Source: Nocardia nova NBRC 15556 (GTDB taxonomy: Bacteria > Actinomycetota > Actinomycetes > Mycobacteriales > Mycobacteriaceae). From it: a stretch of DNA of 55,105 nucleotides. A program made the translations under genes and the position numbers. Under the pieces are notes generated by a model. It was not told the origin of the DNA. It ran no database searches and worked only from the letters and a program-made list of their open reading frames with translations. How positions within the stretch are numbered: position 1 is the first letter of the stretch; each line of letters starts with the position of its first letter. Below, piece by piece: positions 40,001-47,640 of the stretch. Where the stretch lies: contig NZ_BDBN01000072.1 in NCBI RefSeq assembly GCF_001613005.1, positions 1 to 55,105 on the forward strand. Direction: 5' to 3'.

Positions 40001-43000
40001 CCAGGGCCAGGAAATCGTCGTCGGCCGCCAGCGCGGTGGTATCGCCGAGGTGCAGCACCGCGCGCACCACCTCCGCGACCGCGGTTTCGGCGCCTTCGCG
40101 CAGTTCCCGCCCGTGCCCGGTGCTGCCACCCAGATCCGGCTGCGGCAATGCGCGGCGGTCGAGTTTGCCGTTGGCGGTCAGCGGCAGTGCCGCCAATTTC
40201 ACCAGTGCCGTGGGGATCATATATTCCGGCAGGCGTTGCGCCAGTGCGGCTTTGATGCGCTCGGTGTTCTCGGCGTCGCCGGCGGTGGCGAACTCCGAAT
40301 TCGCCTCGGGCACATAGTAGGCCACCAGCGCCAGGTCGTGGCTCGGCTCGCCCTGCGGCACGGTGATCGCGACGGCGGAGGCGATACCGGGCACGCGGCG
40401 CAGCACGGTGCCGATCTCACCCAGCTCGATGCGATGTCCGCGCACCTTGACCTGATCGTCGACCCGGCCCAGATATTCCATGCGGCCCTGCGAATTCCAG
40501 CGCACGATATCGCCGGTGCGATACATCCGGGCTCCGGGCTCACCGGCGAACGGGCATGCCACGAAGGCCCCGGCGGTCAGATCGGGGCGGCGATGGTAGC
40601 CCTGGGCCAGCTGCACGCCGCCGAGGTAGAGCTCACCGATCACACCGGGCGGCACCTGCCGCAGCCGCTCGTCCAGCACGTAGACCGACGAATTCCATTC
40701 GGGCAGGCCGATGAGCGCCGGTTCCAGCGCGGCGCCGGCCGCCCCCTCGGTGTTCGTCCGCCCGGCGAAATCCTCGTGCATGAGGTCCATCGACCCCTCG
40801 GTGGGGCCGTAGAGACCGAGCACCGTACCGCCGAAGAAGCGGCTCGATTCCGCGACCAGCGCCGGCGGCACCGCCTCGCCGCCCAGGTACACGTAGCGCA
40901 TGGATTGCAGCCGCGCCGCGTCCGGCCCCGCATCGATGAAGGCGCGAACCACACTGGGCACCAACGAGATCTGCGTGATGCGGTGCCGGTGGATGATATC
41001 GGCGAGCGCCTCCACATCGGCCTGCCACCACTGCGGCGGCGGCAGCACCGTCGCCGATCCGGTGCACAGCGCGTTCACCAGCTCGAAGACCGAGACGTCG
41101 AAGCCGATCGGCGCCTTCTGCAGGATGCGCTCCTCGCCGAAGCCGAGGTAGTCGCGCATCCACTGCACATGGTTGGCGATACCGCGGTGGTGGATGACGA
41201 CGCCCTTCGGGCGGCCGGTGGTGCCGGAGGTGTAGAGCAGATAGGCGGGGTCGAGCGGATGCAGGGGCCGCGGCAGCTCGACCGGCGACAGCTCCGAGCC
41301 GTCCAGCGCGGACAGCCGTTCGATCACCGACGTATCGCTGAGATCGATTGCCGCGACATCGGTTTCGAGATCGATCTCGCTGTCGGCCGACATCAGCAGC
41401 AGCGCCGGCTCGGCATCGCCGAGCATGTACTCGATGCGGTCGAGCGGATAGCTGGGGTCGATCGGGAAGTACACCGCGCCGACGCGCAGCACCGCCGCGA
41501 ACGCGATCGGCAGCCGCTCACTGCGTTCGGCGTAGACGCCGATTCGGTCGCCGGGCCGCACGCCCTCCGCCAGCAGCAGGCGCGCGAGCCGGTTCACCCG
41601 GCTGTCGAATTCGCGGTAGGTCAATTCGATATCGCCGAACACCACGGCCGTACGGTCCGGGTAGGTGCGCGCGGAGGCGCGGATCATCGCGTCGGCGGTC
41701 TCCGCCTCGATCGGCACCGCGGCGCCGTGCGACCACTGCGCCAGCGCCTTACGATCGGTCGGCGACAACGTGGCGAGCTCCGATACCTTTCGGTCGGCGG
41801 TCGCGGCGGCGAGCACGAGGTCGATGTATTCGTGCAGGCGATCGATCGTGACGGGATCGAAAAGATCGGTGCGATAGGTGATCTGGACGTCGGTTCGATC
41901 ACCGTGCATGAAGGTCTCCACCACCAGCGGCAGCAGGGCCGCGCCGTTGTCCATCAACTCCCAGCTAGTGGTGGCGCCCGGAAGCTGGGGGCCGTCGATC
42001 TTCTGGTGCAGGAACAGCACCATCGTGTCGAACAGCTGGGAACCGACGTTGCCGGTCGCGGCGTTCACCGCGCGGACGATGCCTTCCTGCGGAAAATGCT
42101 TGTGCCCGAACGCGCCGGTGACCACGCCGCGCACCTGCTCGACCAGCTCGGCGAAGCGCTGATCGTCGCGGCCGGCGATGCGCAGCGGGAGCATATTGCC
42201 GAGATTGCCGATCAGCAGTTCCATCCCGGACTCTTCGCGGTTGGCCACGGTGGTGCCGATGACCATGTCGGTGCGCCCGGTCATCTCGCGCAGCGCGACA
42301 TAGTAGGCGGCGAGGAAGACCGAGAACGGGGTGGTGCGCAGGTCGGCGGTGAGGCGGCGCAGCGTCGAGTCGGCGGCCGCGCTCAGCGGGCGATCGCGGC
42401 GGGCGCCGCGTTCGGTGGCCGCCACCGGGCGGCGATCGTAGGGCAGCTGCAGTTCCGGAAGCTCACCGTCGAAGCTGTTGCGCCAGAAGCGAATATCCTC
42501 GGCATGGTCGTCGGCGGCGAACCGGTCGGCCTCCCATTCGGCGAAATCGGCGACCTGCAACCGCAGCGGCGCCACCGTGACCGGGCCGGTCAGTGCCTGC
42601 CGGTAGAAGTTCTCCACGTCCCGCGAGAGCGCGGGCAGTGTCATACCGTCCCACGCGATGTGCTGAATCACCACCACCGCGACCAGTTCACCGGCGGATA
42701 TGCGAACGAAGGTCACCCGCAGCGAGGACTCCGATGTGAGATCGAAGCTTTCGCGGGCCGCGGCCTCGGTCAGCTCACGCAACCGCTGCCGGGCCTGCTC
42801 CTCGGCGAGACCGGACAGATCCTCCTCCACCAGCCGGGGCGGCAGATCGGAATGGATCCGCTGATAGGGCTCACCGTCCTCATCGGTGTGATAGGTGGTG
42901 CGCAGCACCTCGTGCCGCTCGACGAGCGCGGCGAAGGCCGTGCGCAGGGCGCCCACATCGATCGGCTCGGCATCGGCCGCGCCCTCGAAGGTCAACGCCA

Positions 43001-43181
43001 GGCACAGGTTGTAGGCGGAGCTGCCGGGCGAAATCTGCTGATGCGCCCACACGTAACGCTGTCCGAACGACAACGGCGCCCGTTCCGGATTCCGGCGCAC
43101 CGGCACGGCCGCGGCGGTGGCCAAACCCTCCTCGGCGAGCCGAGCGGCCATCGCTACCTGCAGGTCTTCCAGCGAACGCAT
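37011..43181 (-). CDS. Siderophore NRPS, C-A-PCP-E-C (lysine-type module, MbtE/F-like)
   Basis: With the ATG at 43181 (RSLEDLQVAMAARLAEEGLA) the protein has 2056 residues. Domains by eye: condensation about 20-450 (QHIAWDG), adenylation about 470-1000 (LLYTSGTTGRPKG, YGPTEGS, NGKLDR), carrier about 1020-1095 (LGGDSIS), epimerisation about 1105-1560 (HHLVVDGVSW, GWFTTTYPV, GIGWGLL, FNYMGRF), and a terminal condensation about 1575-2040 (HHLLTDGWS). The terminal C domain without a following A domain is expected for release or cyclisation of the last hydroxylysine to the caprolactam. Specificity residues I read as D-V-F-S-Y-G-L-M-D; the last Asp could hold a lysine side chain. Start and substrate are uncertain. 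It lies 52 bp after the cyclisation NRPS. Confidence 0.88.
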   Translation of the reverse strand: MRSLEDLQVAMAARLAEEGLATAAAVPVRRNPERAPLSFGQRYVWAHQQISPGSSAYNLCLALTFEGAADAEPIDVGALRTAFAALVERHEVLRTTYHTDEDGEPYQRIHSDLPPRLVEEDLSGLAEEQARQRLRELTEAAARESFDLTSESSLRVTFVRISAGELVAVVVIQHIAWDGMTLPALSRDVENFYRQALTGPVTVAPLRLQVADFAEWEADRFAADDHAEDIRFWRNSFDGELPELQLPYDRRPVAATERGARRDRPLSAAADSTLRRLTADLRTTPFSVFLAAYYVALREMTGRTDMVIGTTVANREESGMELLIGNLGNMLPLRIAGRDDQRFAELVEQVRGVVTGAFGHKHFPQEGIVRAVNAATGNVGSQLFDTMVLFLHQKIDGPQLPGATTSWELMDNGAALLPLVVETFMHGDRTDVQITYRTDLFDPVTIDRLHEYIDLVLAAATADRKVSELATLSPTDRKALAQWSHGAAVPIEAETADAMIRASARTYPDRTAVVFGDIELTYREFDSRVNRLARLLLAEGVRPGDRIGVYAERSERLPIAFAAVLRVGAVYFPIDPSYPLDRIEYMLGDAEPALLLMSADSEIDLETDVAAIDLSDTSVIERLSALDGSELSPVELPRPLHPLDPAYLLYTSGTTGRPKGVVIHHRGIANHVQWMRDYLGFGEERILQKAPIGFDVSVFELVNALCTGSATVLPPPQWWQADVEALADIIHRHRITQISLVPSVVRAFIDAGPDAARLQSMRYVYLGGEAVPPALVAESSRFFGGTVLGLYGPTEGSMDLMHEDFAGRTNTEGAAGAALEPALIGLPEWNSSVYVLDERLRQVPPGVIGELYLGGVQLAQGYHRRPDLTAGAFVACPFAGEPGARMYRTGDIVRWNSQGRMEYLGRVDDQVKVRGHRIELGEIGTVLRRVPGIASAVAITVPQGEPSHDLALVAYYVPEANSEFATAGDAENTERIKAALAQRLPEYMIPTALVKLAALPLTANGKLDRRALPQPDLGGSTGHGRELREGAETAVAEVVRAVLHLGDTTALAADDDFLALGGDSISAIRMASTLKKYGLLITTSALFEARTIARIAAACEPIAESSGPVLIEAESPAGWIPLNPIAALLTEQSDDYRSYTQATAVVAPAHSTREQIAEVVSALAARHPMLRARLGTDPQGATAYYVPEPDEPTVAPAFAEVVIDDENWDRTAGAQLNAQLAELSAQLNPGAGRMLAAAWVHSADGTQGRLLLVVHHLVVDGVSWRVLHDDLRGLWGVAATTVEPQPGTSVKTWNTGLAQVANSDAVLATLPYWRAAVEAVDPLLGSRALDPAVDTVATVREITATLDADDTAFLMSTATTAFGCDFLDIQVASLAVAIHRFRRRRDRDADAVAVTMERHGRVETLFSGVDLANTVGWFTTTYPVSLRIPEAGEQVESAVKAVKEQLLAVPESGIGWGLLSWLNPETRAELAGSRSPQVSFNYMGRFAESAADRDSVRTWDAAPEFGYLGGHADPAMPAPALLDVNTVALADGDSVRLHASFRFPAGPLSEDEAGELAQLWAEGLGELVKTVRDNPIRRLTPSDVVADEVTQPDLDRWQALYRGCVDIHPLAPLQAGLYFTALGSAGNDVYNVQTLIGVRGELDLPRLSAAFDTALNRYPNLRVSISVSHAGQPYAVVADHMSIPVREIDFADLPDAQERLHDFFRADQAEHFDLTQGPLLRVTVVHLPGNRHTVVLTSHHLLTDGWSGQLLPREIFAEYAGRGGEPLGDPDTFARFLRLTRDREEATEAAWRNYLEDVRPCLVAPARTPDSGGVPEGRTFVLDDDTVARATEMAAEQGATFSLVCQLAWANALRYVTGDQATVFGEVVSGRPADLDGVDHAVGCFANTVPVAIDLAGDRTWRDHLAEMQRHRVDLMEYHQYRLTSAMRAAGRSGPAARKLFDSMFVFQSYPPGRDELETSLREGGLELVSFEGGGATDNALLLMIFPANSLLPGDGVRAVVFYAEDSFEADDARIIETAFRNTLRAIAEQPDRAVADTTVLDDEDQGLLVMRRMWQ

Positions 43182-43233
43182 CTGACGAACCAATCTGTCT
43201 ACAACGAAAACTCGGGGCCTGTGCTGCGGTGGC

Positions 43234-46200
43234 TCAGTTCCACGCCGAGGCGAGAGCCGAATCGGCCTGTGCCGAATCAGGCTGGGGCACCGGCACTTCG
43301 GCCAGCTCCAGCAGGATTCGCGAGACCTGCGCCAAGCGACCCGGGATGGTTTCGTCGGCCTGCAACCGCGCGGCGATGCGGCGCACCGTCCGGCCGGCGA
43401 ATACCGCGGTGACACCGAATTTCTCGACCGCGAGCAGTCCGCGCACCTTGGCGGTCAGCGTGGTGGCCAGAATCGAATTGCCGCCGATCTCGAAGAAATC
43501 GGTTTCCACACCGACGGTCTCGACACCGAGAATCTGCGCCGCGATATAGGCCAGCGCCGCCTCGACCTCGTTCGCCGGCGGCACCGCGGATGCGCCGGCA
43601 TCGGGCGCGCCCGCCTCCACCAGCCGCCGGATCGCCGCCCGGTCCATCTTCCCGTTGGGAGTCAGCGGGATCTCGGAGACGGTTTCGATCAGGTCCGGAA
43701 TCATCTGGGCGGGAAGCAGATCCCGCAGCGCGGCCCGCAGTTCGTCGGCGGTGACCGCCGCGCCGGCCCGCACCGCGGCCGCCAACCGGCCGGAACCGGT
43801 CACCAGCGCGACGGCCTGCTGCACGGACGGCAGTGTGGTCAGGGCGGTTTCGACCTCGCCGAGTTCCACGCGATAGCCGCGGATCTTCACCTGATGGTCG
43901 GCGCGACCGAGGAAGTCGACGGTGCCGTCGGGCAGGTAGCGGGCCAGATCGCCGGTGCGGTACCACCGCAGGCCGCCGTACTCGACGAAACGCTGCGCGG
44001 TGCGTTCCGGATCGCCGCGATAGCCGTCGGCCACACTGGTTCCGCCGATCCACAATTCGCCGACGACCCAGTCGGGACAGTCCTCGCCGCGCTCGTTCAC
44101 CACGCGCATCGCCACATTGGCCAGCGGCGTGCCGTAGGGCACCGCTGCGCGGTCGGCCGGGAAGTTCTCGGTCACTTCGCAGACCGTCGAATGAATCGCG
44201 GCCTCGGTGGCTCCGCCCAGACCGGCGAAACGCAGGCCGGGCACCAGGGCGCGCAGGCGATGGGCGAGTTCGGCCTCGACCCGGTCGCCGCCGGTGACGA
44301 CCACCCGGAGGCTGCGCAGGTCCTGCGCGTCGGCCGAGTCCAGCAACATCCCGATCAAGCCGGGCGCGCAATTGAGCACGCTCACTTCGTGTTCGGCGAT
44401 CAGCCGGGCCCACGCCCGGGCGTCCCGCTCGATTTCGGCGTCCACGCACACCAGCGCACCGCCCAGCGCGAGCGGGGCGAAGATGTCGAAGACCGACAGA
44501 TCGAATTCCAGTGACGACAGGCCCAGCAGGCGAGCGTGCGCGTCCAGGCCGAAATACGCCGCGAGGGCGTCGACGGTGTTGGCGGCCGCCCGATGGCTGA
44601 CCTCCACACCCTTGGGCTCACCGGTGGATCCGGAGGTGAACAGCACGTAGGCGACGGCATCCGGATCACTGGCGTAGGCGCGATCGAGACGACGACCCGT
44701 CAGCGCGGTGCTCAGTGCGATCGGGGTGACATCGGCCGGCAGGTCGAGCGCCGCATCGGTGAGCGCGACCCGGGCGCCCGCGCGGGCCAGAATGCGATCG
44801 CGTCGCGCGCGCGGCTGACCGGTGCCGATCGGCATGTAGGCCGCCCCCGCGGCCAGCACACCGAGTACGGCCGGAATCTGCCGATGCCCCTTGGGAACGA
44901 TCACCGCGACGGTATCGCCCGGCCGCACGCCGGCATCGGTGAGCGCGGCGGCCACCGCGAGCGCCTGATCGGCCAGGTCGCCGTAGTCGCAGGCGCCGCC
45001 GCGCCGGCGCAGGGCCTCGGCTTCGGGCTTGCGACGGGCCCGGTCGAAGAACTCACCGTGCAGGGTGCGCGCCCGCCAGTCGGTGAAGGTGTCGTTCACC
45101 CGCTCGCGCACCGCGCGCTGCCGCACCGGCAGGTCGATCGACAGCGGTGCGTTCCAGTCCGCGCCCGGCTCGGCGAGGGTCAGCAGCAGGCGGCGGAATT
45201 CGGCGAACATCGCCGCGACCACGCCCTCGGGCATGGCGTCGCGGCGCACATCCCAGTTGACCAGCAGTCCGCCGCCCAGTTCGGCGACCTGCGCGTCCAG
45301 ATCGACCTGCGGGCCCTGCGACAGAATCCACACCGGCTCGCCGAACAGCGCGGTGACCCGATCGGAGAAGAGCTCACCCAGGTCCAGCCCCGAGGTGAAC
45401 ACCACCGACGGCGTCACCGGCCCACCACGCGACCGGCCGAGATCACGCAGCACATCCAGGCCCTCGTATACGGAATGCACGGCGCAGGTGTGCAATTCGC
45501 GCTGCAGGCGCTTGGCGCGGGCGACCATCGATTCCGGCTCGCGGGCATCGACGTCGACCAGCACCGAGTTCGTGAAATCACCCACCACGCGGTCGATGTC
45601 GTCGTGCAGCGGCTCCCGGTCGAACAGCGGGACGTTCAGCAGGAAGCGCTGCCGCGCGGACCAGCGCGCGATGGTCTCGGCGAACACCGTGGCCAGCGCG
45701 ACCGCCGGGGTGACGCCGTGGCTGTGGGCGAGTGTGTCGAATCCGGCCTTGGCCTCGGGTTCGAACCAGTGGTGCAGCCGGATGCTGCGGCTGGGATCGG
45801 TGCGCTCGTCCTCGGCCAGGACCGGCAACGACGGGATATCGGGCAGATCGGCGAGCCGCCCCTCCCACCAGGCCTTGGCCGCCGAATTGTCCGGCGCGTG
45901 GCGCGTTCTGGCGTCGAGATATTCGCGGAAGGTGTAGCCGACGGTGTCGGCCGGATCGGCGTCGCCGTCGTACAGCGCGGCCAGATCGTCGAGAATGCGC
46001 CGGTAGCTCAACGCGTCCGCGGCGAGCATGTCCACATCGACGTGCACGCGGTGGGCGCCGTCGGGCAGCAGAGTGAGGGTGATGTCGACGACCTGCCCGG
46101 ATTCGACATCCATCCGCTGATGACTCTTGGCCTGGCGCAGGCGTTCCAGTTCCGCGTCCGGATCGTCGGACGTGCGCAGGTCCTGCACCCGGAACACCGG

Positions 46201-46710
46201 GAGCGGCGGCTCGGGCAGCACGCGCTGTGTGCCGGCGTCGGTGAACTGCACCCGCAACTGCGGATGGCGGCGTACCAGGCGGCCGACCGCGCGGCCCATC
46301 CGATCGGCTTCCAGGCCGCGGCCGTCGAATTCGACGTAGAGATGGGCGGCGACACCGCCGAGCCGCTGGTCCTGGCGGCGACCGACCCAGTAGGCGTGTT
46401 GCATGGTGGCGAGGGCGAATTCCTCGCCCTCGGTGAATGCCGCACCGTCGGTGGCAGAGTCGGTACCGCTGTCGGCGGGGGCCGGTTCGGGGGTGGCGCC
46501 GAGCAGCTCGGCCCATGCCGAGATCGTGGGTGAGAGCGCGAGTTCGGAACTGCGGACCTCGTGGCCCTGTTTGCGCCAGCGACCGGCCAGTCGCATCAGT
46601 TTCATCGAATGCATGCCCAGGCCGACCAGATCGTCGTCGTATCCGATCGATTCGGGTTGGATCCCCAGCTCCGCCGCCACGATGTCACGAACGTCAGCCT
46701 TGCCGAGCAT
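43234..46710 (-). CDS. Siderophore NRPS, ArCP-Cy-A-PCP (heterocyclisation module, MbtB-like)
   Basis: The protein has 1158 residues. Residues 1-75 are an aryl carrier (GLGMHSMKLM, Ser35) that would take salicylate; about 85-520 is a heterocyclisation domain with the D-x4-D-x2-S motif (DMLAADALS about residues 225-235); about 545-1010 is an adenylation domain (LFTSGSTGEPKG about 690, LGGATEAAI, NGKMDR); about 1050-1115 is a carrier (GGNS, Ser1079). It should link salicylate to Ser, Thr or Cys and close an oxazoline or thiazoline ring, as MbtB does. Manual specificity code D-L-F-N-V-G-L-I-H is intermediate. A GAGGAG ribosome-binding site lies 8 bp before the ATG. It heads the minus-strand siderophore operon, behind an iron box. 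Confidence 0.92.
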   Translation of the reverse strand: MLGKADVRDIVAAELGIQPESIGYDDDLVGLGMHSMKLMRLAGRWRKQGHEVRSSELALSPTISAWAELLGATPEPAPADSGTDSATDGAAFTEGEEFALATMQHAYWVGRRQDQRLGGVAAHLYVEFDGRGLEADRMGRAVGRLVRRHPQLRVQFTDAGTQRVLPEPPLPVFRVQDLRTSDDPDAELERLRQAKSHQRMDVESGQVVDITLTLLPDGAHRVHVDVDMLAADALSYRRILDDLAALYDGDADPADTVGYTFREYLDARTRHAPDNSAAKAWWEGRLADLPDIPSLPVLAEDERTDPSRSIRLHHWFEPEAKAGFDTLAHSHGVTPAVALATVFAETIARWSARQRFLLNVPLFDREPLHDDIDRVVGDFTNSVLVDVDAREPESMVARAKRLQRELHTCAVHSVYEGLDVLRDLGRSRGGPVTPSVVFTSGLDLGELFSDRVTALFGEPVWILSQGPQVDLDAQVAELGGGLLVNWDVRRDAMPEGVVAAMFAEFRRLLLTLAEPGADWNAPLSIDLPVRQRAVRERVNDTFTDWRARTLHGEFFDRARRKPEAEALRRRGGACDYGDLADQALAVAAALTDAGVRPGDTVAVIVPKGHRQIPAVLGVLAAGAAYMPIGTGQPRARRDRILARAGARVALTDAALDLPADVTPIALSTALTGRRLDRAYASDPDAVAYVLFTSGSTGEPKGVEVSHRAAANTVDALAAYFGLDAHARLLGLSSLEFDLSVFDIFAPLALGGALVCVDAEIERDARAWARLIAEHEVSVLNCAPGLIGMLLDSADAQDLRSLRVVVTGGDRVEAELAHRLRALVPGLRFAGLGGATEAAIHSTVCEVTENFPADRAAVPYGTPLANVAMRVVNERGEDCPDWVVGELWIGGTSVADGYRGDPERTAQRFVEYGGLRWYRTGDLARYLPDGTVDFLGRADHQVKIRGYRVELGEVETALTTLPSVQQAVALVTGSGRLAAAVRAGAAVTADELRAALRDLLPAQMIPDLIETVSEIPLTPNGKMDRAAIRRLVEAGAPDAGASAVPPANEVEAALAYIAAQILGVETVGVETDFFEIGGNSILATTLTAKVRGLLAVEKFGVTAVFAGRTVRRIAARLQADETIPGRLAQVSRILLELAEVPVPQPDSAQADSALASAWN

Positions 46711-46757
46711 CAGACAAACTCCTCACCGGCCGGAAATCGGGCCTCACCACCTACTTC

Positions 46758-46776
46758 AAAGGCTAGGCTTGCCTAA
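46758..46776. promoter_or_regulatory. IdeR/DtxR-type iron box for the NRPS operon
   Basis: AAAGGCTAGGCTTGCCTAA matches the IdeR consensus at 14 of 19 positions. A second register shifted by 5 bp (46763-46781) matches 13 of 19, so two dimers could bind. It lies just downstream of the proposed -10 (46786-46791), a position that would block transcription of the NRPS operon when iron is sufficient. Confidence 0.8.
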
Positions 46777-46785
46777 CCTGGAAGC

Positions 46786-46791
46786 ATAGTA
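46786..46791 (-). promoter_or_regulatory. Candidate -10 element for the NRPS operon
   Basis: TACTAT on the minus strand, about 75 bp upstream of the NRPS start and directly next to the iron box. No good -35 is visible, which is common for regulated actinobacterial promoters. Confidence 0.45.
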
Positions 46792-46818
46792 GCCCACAGC
46801 CTCCATCTACCGTAGGGG

Positions 46819-46837
46819 TGTGGTTTGGCTAACCTAA
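46819..46837. promoter_or_regulatory. IdeR/DtxR-type iron box for the siderophore-interacting protein
   Basis: TGTGGTTTGGCTAACCTAA matches the IdeR consensus at 16 of 19 positions, the best in the window. It overlaps the spacer of the predicted promoter of the plus-strand gene starting at 46856. Confidence 0.85.
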
Positions 46838-46843
46838 CCCAGC

Positions 46844-46856
46844 TACCCTAACCCCA
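46844..46856 (+). promoter_or_regulatory. Predicted leaderless promoter of the siderophore-interacting protein
   Basis: TACCCT (46844-46849) is a plausible -10, and six bases later comes the A of the ATG at 46856, so transcription could begin at the start codon. There is no ribosome-binding site before this ATG, consistent with a leaderless mRNA, which is common in actinobacteria. Confidence 0.55.
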
Positions 46857-47554
46857 TGGGCAAAGGCATCAACGGCGTCATCCTCAAGGCACTGCGCGCG
46901 GACGACTACCGGCTGACCGTCACCTCGGTGCGGCAGATCGGCGACAAGTACCTGCGGCTCGGCTTCACCGGCGGCGGGCTGCTGGCCGACCATCCCGTCC
47001 ATCCCACGCAGTGGATCCGCATCTGGTTCCCCGACGACGACGGCGACCTGCAACAGCGCGGATACACCCTCGTCGACCCCGATCCCGGCAACGACGCATT
47101 CGATATCGAATTCGCGCTCCACGGCGGCCCGGCCTCGCAGTGGGCCGCGCGGGCCACGGTCGGTGACGAGATCGACGCCACCGTCATGGGCTCGAAATTC
47201 GCGGTGCCCGAACCGGTTCCGTCGGAATTCCTGATCTTCGGCGACAGCGCCTCACTGCCGGCGATCAATTCGCTGCTGGACGCGATCGGCGAGACGCCGG
47301 CCCGGGTGTGGCTGGAATGGCAGGAGGAGTCCGAGCAGTCGCTGCCGGTGCGCACCGGACCGAAGACCGAGGTGACCTGGGTACAGCGAGTCAACTACGG
47401 CCAGCTGCTGCGGCAGGCGGCCGACTCGGTCACCTGCTCCCCCGATGCCTTCGGCTGGGCCGCCTGCGATGCCGCCACCACGCGCGCAATCACCAAATCG
47501 CTGAAAGCCAAACTGCCGAAACATAATATCGCCGCCCGCGGCTACTGGCGGTGA
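46856..47554 (+). CDS. Siderophore-interacting protein (FAD-dependent ferric-siderophore reductase)
   Basis: The protein has 232 residues. The R-G-Y-T-L motif (QRGYTLVDPD) binds FAD in this family, the middle FLIFGDSASLPAINSLLDAI matches the nucleotide-binding part, and the C-terminal NIAARGYWR is the conserved end with GYW. It belongs to the ViuB/SIP family and should reduce ferric siderophore in the cytoplasm. In mycobacteria this domain is fused to the N-terminus of IrtA; here it is a separate gene, divergent from the NRPS operon and convergent with the ABC pair. An iron box overlaps its promoter. Confidence 0.93.
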   Translation: MGKGINGVILKALRADDYRLTVTSVRQIGDKYLRLGFTGGGLLADHPVHPTQWIRIWFPDDDGDLQQRGYTLVDPDPGNDAFDIEFALHGGPASQWAARATVGDEIDATVMGSKFAVPEPVPSEFLIFGDSASLPAINSLLDAIGETPARVWLEWQEESEQSLPVRTGPKTEVTWVQRVNYGQLLRQAADSVTCSPDAFGWAACDAATTRAITKSLKAKLPKHNIAARGYWR

Positions 47555-47587
47555 CCCGCACGCTGCCACCGGGCGCCACCACGCACC

Positions 47588-47624
47588 GGGCGGCGGTCAC
47601 GGCATAGGTGCGTGACCGCCGCCC
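47588..47624. terminator. Bidirectional hairpin between convergent genes
   Basis: Perfect 14-bp stem GGGCGGCGGTCACG / CGTGACCGCCGCCC (47588-47601 and 47611-47624) with a 9-nt loop. It lies in the 86-bp gap between the stops of the siderophore-interacting protein and the second ABC gene. Confidence 0.8.
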
Positions 47625-47640
47625 GTTCGGCGCCGAATCC

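Noticed and set aside
38847..43412. Very long plus-strand open frame (over 1500 codons) opposite the large NRPS gene
   Set aside because: It is the antisense shadow of the NRPS in very high G+C DNA, has no recognisable domain and an arginine/histidine/glycine-rich composition typical of shadows.
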